The position numbers and the translations under genes are program-made. Under the pieces are notes generated by a model. It saw only the letters and a program-made list of their open reading frames with translations. It was not told where the DNA came from and searched no databases. Of a stretch of 26,327 nucleotides of DNA, positions 14,792 to 23,904 are shown piece by piece. How positions within the stretch are numbered: position 1 is the stretch's first letter; the number at the start of each line of letters is the position of its first letter. The stretch is from Acidobacteriota bacterium (lineage in GTDB: Bacteria; Acidobacteriota; Terriglobia; Terriglobales; Acidobacteriaceae): NCBI GenBank assembly GCA_028873155.1, contig JAGWML010000011.1:1-26327 (forward strand), read 5' to 3'.

Positions 14792-16084
14792 GTGATTTCA
14801 CTCCATCCCTCACGCATCGGCAGAGTGGCCGCAACCGTTCTGCCCGCGCTTCTCTTCATTGCACTGTCCTCTGCGCTGCACGCTGCGCCGGTCTGCGATC
14901 CCCACGCCTACGGCGCCAAGGCCGACGGCAAAACCAAAGACACCGCTGCGATCCAGTCCGCTATCGACACCTGCGCAAAGCAGGGCGGCGGCACCGTGCG
15001 CCTCACTGCGGGCACGTGGCTCAGCGCACCCATCGTCCTCAAGAGCAACATCACGCTCCATCTCGACAAGGGCGCCACGCTGCTCGGCTCGCCTGACCAC
15101 GCCGACTATCCCGCCAAGACCGAGTTCCGCGCGCCCGGCTATCAGTCTCTCGTCAGCGCCACCAATGCGGAGAACGTCTCTATCACGGGCGAAGGCATCA
15201 TCGACGGCAACGGCGAAAGCTGGTGGCAAGAGGCCCGCTCGATTCATGACCACGGCATTCTCGGCTCCAGCTACAGCCGTCCGCGCCTCGTTGTCTTCGA
15301 CCACTGCAAGCATCTCCGCATCGAGGGCGTCACCATTCAGAACTCGCCGATGTGGCAGGTCGTCCCTTACTACTCCGATGACGTGGTCATCAAAAATATC
15401 CGCGTCCTCGCCCCGCAGCACGCACCCAACACCGACGCCGTCGATCCCTTCTCCTCGTCGAACGTCGTCATCGATCACCTCTACGCCGATGTGGGCGACG
15501 ACGACATCGCCATCAAATCCGGCGCCATCAACTCACCCGGCCCCGATGCGCCCAGCCGCAACATCACCATCACCGACTGCACATTCCTGCACGGCCACGG
15601 TCTCTCCGTTGGCAGTGAACTCGCCGGCGGCGCGCAGAACATCCGCGCCGAGCGCGTCACCTTCGACGGCACCGACAACGGCATCCGCGTCAAAGCCAAC
15701 CGCGACCGCGGCAACGATGTCGGCAACATCGTCTTTCGCGATATGCAGATGAAAAACGTCAAGAACGCGCTGATCATCAGCGAGTACTACCCGAAGGTCA
15801 TGCCCGAGGCCGGCGTCTCTGCGCAGCCCATCGGCCGCCTCACGCCCTACTTCCACGACATCACGATCGACAACCTCACCGCAACCGGCATCCAGAATGC
15901 CGGCGCCATCGTCGGCCTGCCTGAGGTTCCTGTCGCCAACGTCGTGCTCCACAACGTCCAAATCAGCACCGAGAAGGGCCTCAGCATCGGCTACGCTCAC
16001 GTCACCGGCTCCAAGGTCCTTGTACAGGCCACGGACGGCAAGCCCATCACACAGATGGAGGGCGCCGAAGTCACGCTGCAGTAA
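14792..16084 (+). CDS. Secreted GH28 polygalacturonase
   Basis: A 430-residue exported enzyme that should hydrolyse alpha-1,4 bonds of polygalacturonate. The N-terminal signal peptide (VAATVLPALLFIALSSALHA) ends near Ala31. The helix opens with DPHAYGAKADGKTKDTAAIQ. GH28 motifs are in order: NTDAVD with Asp215 (Ala in place of the usual Gly), VGDDD with Asp236/Asp237, HGHG with His269, and GIRVK with Arg299/Lys301. All catalytic residues are present. The start is GTG 14792, five bases after AAGGAG (14781-14786); the frame is open further upstream, overlapping the kinase, but without a ribosome binding site. Endo or exo action cannot be decided from the sequence. It is the second gene of the kinase operon; a long hairpin element follows. 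Confidence 0.92.
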   Translation: MISLHPSRIGRVAATVLPALLFIALSSALHAAPVCDPHAYGAKADGKTKDTAAIQSAIDTCAKQGGGTVRLTAGTWLSAPIVLKSNITLHLDKGATLLGSPDHADYPAKTEFRAPGYQSLVSATNAENVSITGEGIIDGNGESWWQEARSIHDHGILGSSYSRPRLVVFDHCKHLRIEGVTIQNSPMWQVVPYYSDDVVIKNIRVLAPQHAPNTDAVDPFSSSNVVIDHLYADVGDDDIAIKSGAINSPGPDAPSRNITITDCTFLHGHGLSVGSELAGGAQNIRAERVTFDGTDNGIRVKANRDRGNDVGNIVFRDMQMKNVKNALIISEYYPKVMPEAGVSAQPIGRLTPYFHDITIDNLTATGIQNAGAIVGLPEVPVANVVLHNVQISTEKGLSIGYAHVTGSKVLVQATDGKPITQMEGAEVTLQ

Positions 16085-16103
16085 TCGCTCTTTCAGAGCC
16101 ACA

Positions 16104-16195
16104 CCGGCCGCCACGGATTTGAGAGTTGCTTCTCCCGCGCCATTGCGATACAAAGGGCGCGGCACGGAGCGCCTCAAATCCTCAATGGCGGCCGG
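16104..16195. repeat. Nested inverted repeat forming a 92-bp hairpin
   Basis: Three arm pairs are nested: CCGGCCGCCA (16104-16113) with TGGCGGCCGG (16186-16195), ATTTGAG (16117-16123) with CTCAAAT (16173-16179), and CCGCGCC (16135-16141) with GGCGCGG (16156-16162). All three pairs are perfect and symmetric about the same centre, so one long imperfect hairpin can form. It lies between the polygalacturonase and the amidohydrolase. It could be a dispersed extragenic element, an RNA-stabilising hairpin or a terminator. Confidence 0.65.
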
Positions 16196-16256
16196 CGTGT
16201 TTTTCTGTCCCACGCAATTTATGCTTGTCCCATCAACTTCCCCGGAGGGCACAGAC

Positions 16257-17351
16257 ATGCGGCGCAGAGATCTTCTGAAGAGCGCAACCTTTGCCGTCGC
16301 CACGCAGGCGCTCGGCTCCGTGGCCATCGCGGATGAACCCCTCCCCGCGCAGGCCAACGGCACGAAGCGCCTGGGCAAGATCGCCCTCGAAGAGCACTTT
16401 ATGGTACCGGAATTTGTTCCCTACTTCGAGGAGACCTACCCCAACATCAGTCCTGCACTCCCCAGTCTCGCCCTCGCCGCCTTGCAGGATTTCGGCGATC
16501 ACCGCATCGAAGTCATGGACCAGAATGGCGTCGACTACTCCGTCCTCTCACTCTCCGGTCCCGGCGTGCAAATCGAAAAAGACACCGCCGTCGCCGTAAA
16601 GCGCGCCCGGTGGATCAACGACTTTCTCGCCAAGGAAATCCAGAAGCGCCCCGCGCGCTACGGCGGTCTCGCGCATCTGGCCATGCAGAACCCCGCCGAA
16701 GCCGCCAACGAACTCGAGCGCTGCATCCACGACCTCGGTTTTCAGGGCGCCATGATCAACGGCCAGACCAACGGCGAGTATCTCGACCTCGACAAGTTCT
16801 CCGTCTTCTGGGAGCGCGCCGCCGCGCTCGATGCGCCCATCTACATCCACCCCGGCAACCCCGTCGATCATCCCGCCATGTAAGCGGGCCATCCTGAGCT
16901 GTGGGGCCCCGTCTGCAGTTGGGCCTTTGAGACCGGCACGCACGCCCTGCGCCTTGTGTTCGCGGGCGTCTTCGAGCGCTATCCCAGCGCGCGCGTCATC
17001 CTTGGCCACATGGGAGAAACCCTGCCCCTCAACCTGTGGCGCTTCGACAGCCGCTGGCCCATCTCTCACCGCGGCTCCATGACGCTGCCGCAGCAGCCCT
17101 CGTTCTACATTCGGCGCAACATCGCCATCACCACTTCAGGCGTCTGCTCGGACATCTCGCTCCGCTGCGCGCTCGACAGCATGGGCGCAAACAATGTCAT
17201 GTTCTCGGTCGATTATCCGTTTGAGAAAACGCCGGTGGCCGCAACCTTTATTGAGAATGCGCGCATCACCGAGACTGAGCGACAACAGGTCGCCACCGGC
17301 AACGCAAAGCGCATCCTCAAGATCACGCGGCCCATCGGCCCCAGCGCGTAG
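16257..17351 (+). pseudogene. Exported metal-dependent amidohydrolase (gamma-resorcylate decarboxylase/ACMSD type) interrupted by an in-frame TAA
   Basis: The frame from ATG 16257 (GGAGGG seven bases upstream) reads 208 codons, meets TAA at 16881-16883, and then continues in the same frame with no shift to a stop at 17351. Both halves match one family. The first has a twin-arginine-like start (RRRDLLK), metal motif LEEHF and IYIHPGNP with a further His. The second has GHPEL, WAFETGTHALRLVF, ILGHMGETLP and FSVDYPFE, with the metal-ligand Asp. The stop sits directly before GHPEL, where relatives usually have Tyr, so one base change from TAC or TAT explains it. The product would be 364 residues if intact. 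A 208-residue truncated protein would lack the C-terminal metal ligand. Sequencing error is the main alternative. It ends 3 bp from the convergent SDR gene. Confidence 0.85.
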
Positions 17352-17354
17352 CCG

Positions 17355-18128
17355 CTACTGATTCACGCCGCTCGCCAGAAAGCCGCCATCCACCACCAGC
17401 GTCTCGCCCGTCACAAACGATGCCGCGTCCGACGCCAGATAAATCGCCGCGCCGATCAGCTCTTCCGTCTGGCCAAAGCGCCCCATCGGCGTGCGCAGCA
17501 GCAGTTCCTGCCCGCGCGGCGTGCTGTCCAGCAGCGTCGCGTTCAGCTCCGTGCGAAACACCCCCGGTGCAATCGCATTCACCGTGATCCCCTTGCGCGA
17601 CCACTCCACCGCCAGCGACCGGGTCAGCGACATCACCGCCGCCTTGCTCGCCGCATACGCGGCCACTTCATGCAGCGCAACAAAGCTGTTCAGGGAAGCG
17701 ATGTTGATGATCCGCCCGTAGCCGCGCTCCAGCATGTGGGCGCCAAACACCTGGCAGGCGCGCAGTGTTCCCGTCAGGTTCGTGTCGAGAATCCCGTTCC
17801 ACTCCTCTTCGCTCACGCTGATCGTCGGCGTCCGCTTGATGCGCCCCGCGCAATTGATCAGGATGTCCACCTTGCCGAAGCTCTTCACCGTCTCGGCCAG
17901 CAGCGTCTCGAGCGACTTCCGGTCGCACACGTCCGACGCGACGCGCAGCGTCTTGCGGCCCAGCTTTTCAATCGCCGCAGAGGTCTCGTCTACCTGCTGC
18001 TGTCGCCGCGCCGTGGCCACCACGTCCGCGCCCGCCTCCGCCAGGCCAAGGCTCATCGCGCGGCCAATGCCCGATGTCCCTCCGGTCACCACCGCCACCT
18101 TGCCTTCAAGGCTCAACAGATTCGCCAT
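17355..18128 (-). CDS. SDR-family NAD(P)-dependent oxidoreductase, KduD/gluconate 5-dehydrogenase-like
   Basis: A classical short-chain dehydrogenase of 257 residues. It has the cofactor-binding TGGTSGIG (15-22), the structural NCAGR, the catalytic Tyr158-x3-Lys162 in AYAASKAA, and the end segment SFVTGETLVVDGGF. Sequence style is that of 2-deoxy-D-gluconate 3-dehydrogenase (KduD) and gluconate 5-dehydrogenase. In this operon it follows the tagaturonate epimerase, so reduction of fructuronate to mannonate, or KduD action on 4,5-unsaturated uronate products, are both possible; sequence alone does not decide. The ribosome binding site GGGAGA lies upstream of ATG 18128. It is the last gene of the minus-strand uxaC operon, 51 bp after uxaE, with a hairpin in that gap. 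Confidence 0.85.
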   Translation of the reverse strand: MANLLSLEGKVAVVTGGTSGIGRAMSLGLAEAGADVVATARRQQQVDETSAAIEKLGRKTLRVASDVCDRKSLETLLAETVKSFGKVDILINCAGRIKRTPTISVSEEEWNGILDTNLTGTLRACQVFGAHMLERGYGRIINIASLNSFVALHEVAAYAASKAAVMSLTRSLAVEWSRKGITVNAIAPGVFRTELNATLLDSTPRGQELLLRTPMGRFGQTEELIGAAIYLASDAASFVTGETLVVDGGFLASGVNQ

Positions 18129-18150
18129 CTTTCTCGTCTCCCTAAAACTG

Positions 18151-18174
18151 AGGCCGCATCCTGTGACGCGGCCT
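18151..18174 (-). terminator. Intercistronic hairpin between uxaE and the SDR gene
   Basis: On the minus strand AGGCCGC and GCGGCCT form a perfect 7-bp stem with a 10-base loop, followed by CAGTTTT. It may lower transcription into the SDR gene or protect the upstream message. The T-run is short. Confidence 0.4.
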
Positions 18175-18179
18175 GGTCC

Positions 18180-19442
18180 TTATCCCTCAAACACAGGCGC
18201 AATGTGCCGGTTGTAGAGGTTCTCCGTCACGTTGCGCGCAATCACGTCTTCATGCGCTTCCAGCAGGCTCAGGTAGCGCGGTCCCATCTTTGCCGCGACC
18301 TTGAAGCCCACATGCAGCAGTTGCCGCAGGCTGCTGTTATACGCCGCATTCGCTTGCACATGGCGCAGCGCAGAGGTGTACTGCTCCGAGCTCCACTTGG
18401 CCACTTCGGCCGGCGCCGGCAGCTTCGCCACATTAATGTCGATCACCGTCGCATAGGGCGCACACAGCTCCTCGCGATGCCCAAACGCCTCTGCGTAGAT
18501 TTCCTTCGCCAACGCCAGCCCGTCGCCGCCCGCTTCCGCCAGTCCAATCAGCTCTTCCAGCCACGTCGTGCCCGCCGTCTTCAAATGCACGCCCGCGTCA
18601 AAGCGCTGCATCGTGCGGTGAATCGCAGGATAAATCGAAAACTTGTCGCTGCCCGAGTGCACACTCAGCTTCAGATTCGCCGGCAAACCGAAGTGCTCGA
18701 CCGCGTACGCAATCGCCGCCACATCCAGTTGGAATTCCCGCTCGAACTGCGCCACGTCGCCCACGTAGTCCACGCCCTTGTTGAACCGCCCGCTGAACTT
18801 CGGCGCAATCGTCTGCACCGGAATTCCCTCATCCGCAATTGCAGCAAGAATAATCAGCAGCTCCACCGGGCTCTGCGCCGTGTCCGTCTCGTCCATCGAC
18901 ACTTCAGGAATGAAGTTGCCCTCGCCCTTCGCATTCAGAATCGTCCGGTATACCTCGCCCGCCGTCTTCACTGCGCCCAGGTACTTGCGCGCCGTCTTCT
19001 CCAGCAGTTCCGCAGTAATTTGAAAGGCCTCGTTCACGCCCTTCAATTCAATGCGCCCCACCAAGTCCGCACGCTGCTTCAGAAACGCGCCGATCTCCGC
19101 TTCCGCCGCCGGCTTGCCGATAAAGTCCGCCACGTCCAGCGTGTAGAAGTCACACGCAGGCAGAAACCGCCCCACCGTCTGCTGCGTGATGTGGTCCGCA
19201 TCGCAGAAGTAGGGCAGCGTCCAGCCCAGCGCCTTGACCGCTGCGTCTGCGGCCGCGCGTACGCTCGCCGGCTCCGATCCGATAATCAGGTGCTCCCGGT
19301 TGGACTTGTTCCATACCGGCGCCACCTCCAAGCCGTGCTCCAGCGCCTTGACGCACGCCTTCAATTGCGCCTTCGCCTGGTGGGCAAAGCGGTCCCCGGT
19401 TCCGATCGAATACTTCGTCAGCTTCAGATTGCGGCTACCCAT
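18180..19442 (-). CDS. uxaE: Tagaturonate epimerase family protein (UxaE)
   Basis: UxaE interconverts D-tagaturonate and D-fructuronate, joining the galacturonate branch to the mannonate route. The 420-residue protein has blocks I associate with this family: YFCDADHIT, IPEVSMDETD, KFSGRFNKGVDYVGD and SVHSGSDKFSIYP (His262, Asp266), with a Glu/His/Asp-rich interior suited to metal binding. No signal peptide or membrane segment is seen, so it is cytoplasmic. ATG 19442 was chosen because GGAGAA precedes it by five bases; an in-frame TTG at 19469 lacks this. It lies between the hexuronate transporter (55 bp) and the SDR gene (51 bp), downstream of uxaC. No uxaB-like tagaturonate reductase is in the window, which agrees with the epimerase route. 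The identification is by recall of the family, not by a search. Confidence 0.82.
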   Translation of the reverse strand: MGSRNLKLTKYSIGTGDRFAHQAKAQLKACVKALEHGLEVAPVWNKSNREHLIIGSEPASVRAAADAAVKALGWTLPYFCDADHITQQTVGRFLPACDFYTLDVADFIGKPAAEAEIGAFLKQRADLVGRIELKGVNEAFQITAELLEKTARKYLGAVKTAGEVYRTILNAKGEGNFIPEVSMDETDTAQSPVELLIILAAIADEGIPVQTIAPKFSGRFNKGVDYVGDVAQFEREFQLDVAAIAYAVEHFGLPANLKLSVHSGSDKFSIYPAIHRTMQRFDAGVHLKTAGTTWLEELIGLAEAGGDGLALAKEIYAEAFGHREELCAPYATVIDINVAKLPAPAEVAKWSSEQYTSALRHVQANAAYNSSLRQLLHVGFKVAAKMGPRYLSLLEAHEDVIARNVTENLYNRHIAPVFEG

Positions 19443-19497
19443 GAGTTCTCCATTTTCTCCGTGCTGCAAAATTCATTCGTGCACAAACTTCCAGGTC

Positions 19498-20805
<1,308 letters not shown>

Positions 20806-20817
20806 CGTGCTATCTCC

Positions 20818-22209
20818 TTACAGTCGGTATGCTTTCTTTACCAGCCCGTAGGTTAGCTCATGCGCAACCTCATGCGCCTCATCTTCCTCCAGCCTTTGTT
20901 CGGCCACCAGCCTGGCCAGGAACGCGCAATCAATCCGCCGCGCCACATCGTGCCGCGCAGGAATTGACAGAAACGCCCGCGTATCGTCGTTGAAGCCCAC
21001 CGTGTTGTAGAAGCCTGCCGTCTCCGTCACCTGCTCGCGGAAGCGCATCATTCCTTCCGGGCTGTCGTGGAACCACCACGCCGGTCCCAGCCGAAGGCAC
21101 GGATAGTGCCCCGCCAGCGGCGCCAGTTCGCGGCTGTAAGTCGTCTCATCCAGCGTGAAGAGAATGATCGTCAGCGTGCTCTCATTGCCGAACCGGTCCA
21201 GCAGCGGCCGCAGCGCATCCACGTAATTCGTCGCCCGTGGAATATCCGCGCCGGTATCTCGACCGTAACGCTCAAAGACCCTGCGATTGTGGTTGCGCAC
21301 GCTGCCTGGATGAATCTGCATCACCAGACCGTCTTCCAGGCTCATCTGCGCGAGTTCGGTCAGCATCTGTGCGCGGAAGAGCTCCGGCTCCGCCGCACTC
21401 GCCTTTCCCGTGCACACTTTCTCAAACAGCTTCGCCGCCTCTGCCTTCGACAGGTCCGCGGTCTGCGCCGTCGGATGCCCGTGATCGGTCGACGTGCAGC
21501 CCAGCGCCTTGAAGCGCGCGCGCGCCTTTCGCAGCGCCTTCAGATAGCCATCCCACGTCGCCGTGTCCTCGCCCGTTTGCGCGCCCAGCTTCGCAATGTT
21601 GTCCGCGAATCCGGCAAACTCCGGGTCAACCACAGAGTCCGGCCGGAAGGCAGGCACAATCCGCCCTTTCCATTCCGAGCTGCGGATTGCCGCATGGTGT
21701 TCCAGCGTGTCCAGCGGTGAATCCGTCGTAGCGAGCACTTCGATGTTGAAACGCGTATACAGCGCACGCGGACGAAACTCCGGCGTCAGCAGTTTCGCCG
21801 CAATAGTGTCGTAGTACGCGTCCGCCGTCTTCTCGCTCAGCCGCTCTTCGAGCCCAAACAGCTCCTGAAACGCAAAGTCCAGCCACATCCGCGTCGGCGT
21901 CCCGCGAAACAGGTGATAGTGGCTCGCAAAGATACGCCACACCTTGCGCGGGTCCTTCATCACCGCCTGCCCGATCTCCAGATCGTCCAGCGAGACGCCC
22001 TGGCTGTAAAGCATCCGGTAGACGTAGTGATCGGGCTGCACGAACAGCATCGCTGGATCTGGAAACGCGTCGTTGGTCGCAAACCACGCAGCCTGCGTGT
22101 GCCCGTGCGGACTCACAATCGGCAGGCCGCGCACGCGTTCATAAAGAGAACGGGCAATCGAGCGCACCTTCGGCTCGGCAGGGAACAGGCGATCGTTATG
22201 AAGCAACAT
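20818..22209 (-). CDS. uxaC: Glucuronate/galacturonate isomerase
   Basis: UxaC converts D-galacturonate to D-tagaturonate (and D-glucuronate to D-fructuronate), the first intracellular step of hexuronate breakdown. The 463-residue product matches the family length (about 470). It starts LLHNDRLFPAEP and has the metal-binding-type HGH (His35, His37) in VSPHGHT. Other family blocks are DHYVYRMLYSQGV, RFNIEVLATTDSPLD and MQIHPGSVRNHN, followed by the C-terminal FYNTVGFNDDTRAFLSIPARHD. The frame is open to a GTG at 22254. That start would sit almost on the operator and TATACT box, so ATG 22209 is preferred, although its ribosome binding site is weak. It is the first gene of a four-gene operon and is divergent from the GntR-type regulator. 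Confidence 0.95.
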   Translation of the reverse strand: MLLHNDRLFPAEPKVRSIARSLYERVRGLPIVSPHGHTQAAWFATNDAFPDPAMLFVQPDHYVYRMLYSQGVSLDDLEIGQAVMKDPRKVWRIFASHYHLFRGTPTRMWLDFAFQELFGLEERLSEKTADAYYDTIAAKLLTPEFRPRALYTRFNIEVLATTDSPLDTLEHHAAIRSSEWKGRIVPAFRPDSVVDPEFAGFADNIAKLGAQTGEDTATWDGYLKALRKARARFKALGCTSTDHGHPTAQTADLSKAEAAKLFEKVCTGKASAAEPELFRAQMLTELAQMSLEDGLVMQIHPGSVRNHNRRVFERYGRDTGADIPRATNYVDALRPLLDRFGNESTLTIILFTLDETTYSRELAPLAGHYPCLRLGPAWWFHDSPEGMMRFREQVTETAGFYNTVGFNDDTRAFLSIPARHDVARRIDCAFLARLVAEQRLEEDEAHEVAHELTYGLVKKAYRL

Positions 22210-22258
22210 AGTCAGCAGCTTTCGTGGCTTTTTCAGTGCCGTGGAATCACCCACCTAG

Positions 22259-22277
22259 AGGTCAGACCACAAGTATA
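22259..22277 (-). promoter_or_regulatory. uxaC operon -10 box with overlapping candidate operator
   Basis: On the minus strand TATACT (22277-22272) matches five of six bases of the -10 consensus; no good -35 box is seen. Transcription would begin near 22265, inside AGGTCAGACCA (22259-22269), which is identical to the site at 3383-3393. A repressor there would block the uxaC operon and, from the shared 192-bp region, could also affect the divergent regulator gene. Confidence 0.5.
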
Positions 22278-22401
22278 CACATGAGCCCCACCTCTGTCTC
22301 GCCCAACTTTTCTTGATTTTTCAAAAGCCTTCCCCTCGCATCGGGTGATAAGCTCTTTCTGTTCATATTTTCCGCGCGCAATTCGCTTAAAGGTGTCCTC
22401 T

Positions 22402-23169
22402 ATGCTGCGGGTCAAACAGGAAGCGCCCGAGTCCCACAGGACCATGCAAGTGGTCAACCACGTTCGCTCTCTCATTGAAAATGGTACGCTGCAGCCCGGC
22501 GACAAGCTGCCGCCTGAGCGTGAGCTTGCGCGCGACCTCAAGATCAGTCGCGCCAGTCTTCGCACGGGCATTGGCTATCTGGCCGCCATGGGCGTCATGA
22601 AGATCCGCCACGGAGTCGGCACTTTTGTCGCCGACGGTCCACCCGATCTTGGAAAAGCATCCCTCAGCTTCATGGGCGCGCTCCACGGCTTCCAATCCTG
22701 GCAGATGTTTGAGGCACGCATCATTCTTGAGAGCAATCTTGCCGCGCTCTCTGCCGAACGCAGCAAAGAAGAACATCACGCCCTGCTCGCCGAAGAGGTC
22801 GCCGAGATGTTCGCTGCCATCGAGAATCCCACTGAATACCTCATTCATGACGTCCTGTTCCATCGCATTATTGCGCAGGCTTCCGGCAACCCCATCCTCG
22901 CCGCCATCATGGAGACCGTCACCTCTTCGATGTATGACAAGCGGCGCAAAACGGTCGAGCGCGCCACTGACCTTCGCGAATCGGCCGAGATGCACCGCGA
23001 GATCTACCGCGCCATCCGCGCGCGCAAGCCGGCCGACGCGCGCCGCCTGATGGAGCAGCACCTCCGCATGGCTCAGACCGCGCAGGGCATGGAGCGCCCC
23101 GGCGAAAAGCGCCCCGCCGTCGCGCCCTCAAAGGAAATCCCGTCGCGCACCAGGGCCACCGCGGACTAG
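22402..23169 (+). CDS. GntR-family transcriptional regulator, FadR/UxuR-like (FCD domain)
   Basis: Likely the local regulator of the pectin/hexuronate genes. The 255-residue protein has an N-terminal GntR winged helix at about residues 12-80 (VVNHVRSLIENGTLQPGDKL, PPERELARDLKISRASLRTG, MKIRHGVGTFV). A helical FCD ligand-binding domain fills residues of about 95-225 (FEARIILESNLAALSAERS, DVLFHRIIAQASGNPILAAI, MHREIYRAIRARKPADARRL), with His/Asp positions typical of metal-dependent FCD proteins. ATG 22402 was chosen because AAAGG lies eight bases upstream; a GTG at 22345 is in frame but without such a site. It is divergent from uxaC. Known relatives (UxuR, ExuR) are repressors released by uronate intermediates, and that is the expected mode here. 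The C-terminal 30 residues are Pro/Arg-rich and outside the domain. Confidence 0.92.
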   Translation: MLRVKQEAPESHRTMQVVNHVRSLIENGTLQPGDKLPPERELARDLKISRASLRTGIGYLAAMGVMKIRHGVGTFVADGPPDLGKASLSFMGALHGFQSWQMFEARIILESNLAALSAERSKEEHHALLAEEVAEMFAAIENPTEYLIHDVLFHRIIAQASGNPILAAIMETVTSSMYDKRRKTVERATDLRESAEMHREIYRAIRARKPADARRLMEQHLRMAQTAQGMERPGEKRPAVAPSKEIPSRTRATAD

Positions 23170-23292
23170 CTGGGAAGGGAACGCATCCTTACTCATGCCA
23201 CCTCCGCAGTCTGTCCATCATCTCACCGTCTCCGCAGCGTCTGATTCTGTAAAATAGCCGTTGGCACTTTGGCATCAGTGAGGACGAACGTT

Positions 23293-23880
23293 ATGGCAGG
23301 CTCCATCATGGCCGGCATTCCGGCACTCAAAGAACTCTCCGCCGATCTCAGGCGCCGCATGGACCAGGCCGTCACAGGCTTCCAGTCCAACCTCGCTTCT
23401 ACCCGCACGGGCCGCGCCAGCGCCCACATGCTCGACTCCGTCAAAGTCGACTATTACGGCACGCCCACGCCCATCAGCCAGCTTGCGCAGGTCTCCGCGC
23501 CCGAGGCCCAGCTCATCCTCATTCAGCCCTGGGACCCCAGCGTTGCGGCGGAGATCGACAAAGCCCTGCGCGCCTCCGACCTCGGCTTCAACCCGCAGTC
23601 CGACGGCAAGGTCATCCGCGTCCCCGTGCCGCCCATGACCGAAGAGCGTCGCCGTGAGGTCGTCAAGCACATCCACAAGGTGCTTGAAGACCACCGCACC
23701 GCCATCCGCAACGTCCGCCGCGACGGCAACGACGCCCTCAAAAAGCTCGCAAAAGAGAAGAAGATCAGCGAGGACGAAGAGAAGCGCGCGCTCGAAGAAG
23801 TCCAGAAGATGACCGACGAAGAGATTCGCCGCATGGAAGAACTCAGCCGCAGAAAAGAAGTCGAGGTCATGCAGGTCTGA
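23293..23880 (+). CDS. frr: Ribosome recycling factor
   Basis: With EF-G, RRF splits the post-termination ribosome. The 195-residue product carries the typical start region (LSADLRRRMDQAVTGFQSNL), the conserved TGRASAHMLDSVKVDYYG, PISQLAQVSAPEAQ and LILIQPWD, and the C-terminal charged helix (RRDGNDALKKLAKEKKISED). ATG 23293 has GAGGA about nine bases upstream; ATG 23308 would give a length closer to the usual 185. In many bacteria frr follows pyrH; here it follows the GntR-type gene by 123 bp, and pyrH is not in the window. TAAAAT at 23250-23255 may be its -10 box. It is a housekeeping gene, marking the right edge of the pectin island. Confidence 0.97.
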   Translation: MAGSIMAGIPALKELSADLRRRMDQAVTGFQSNLASTRTGRASAHMLDSVKVDYYGTPTPISQLAQVSAPEAQLILIQPWDPSVAAEIDKALRASDLGFNPQSDGKVIRVPVPPMTEERRREVVKHIHKVLEDHRTAIRNVRRDGNDALKKLAKEKKISEDEEKRALEEVQKMTDEEIRRMEELSRRKEVEVMQV

Positions 23881-23884
23881 CGCA

Positions 23885-23904
23885 GGGGCGCACTACTGCG
23901 CCCC
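23885..23904. terminator. Bidirectional hairpin between convergent frr and membrane-protein genes
   Basis: GGGGCGCA (23885-23892) and TGCGCCCC (23897-23904) are perfect 8-bp arms around CTAC. The hairpin begins 4 bp after the frr stop and overlaps the last codons of the convergent gene. No T-run follows on either side. Confidence 0.5.

Noticed and set aside
16881..16883. Recoding of the stop as selenocysteine or pyrrolysine
   Set aside because: The codon is TAA, not TGA or TAG, and the family has Tyr there.
16257..17351. Two separate genes: a 208-residue protein and a GTG-started protein from 16956
   Set aside because: The two halves are in the same frame and together make one family-length protein; conserved residues lie between the TAA and the GTG, so one interrupted gene is the better reading.
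22210..22254. GTG start for uxaC at 22254
   Set aside because: It has no ribosome binding site and would begin about ten bases after the predicted transcript start; ATG 22209 gives the standard family N-terminus.
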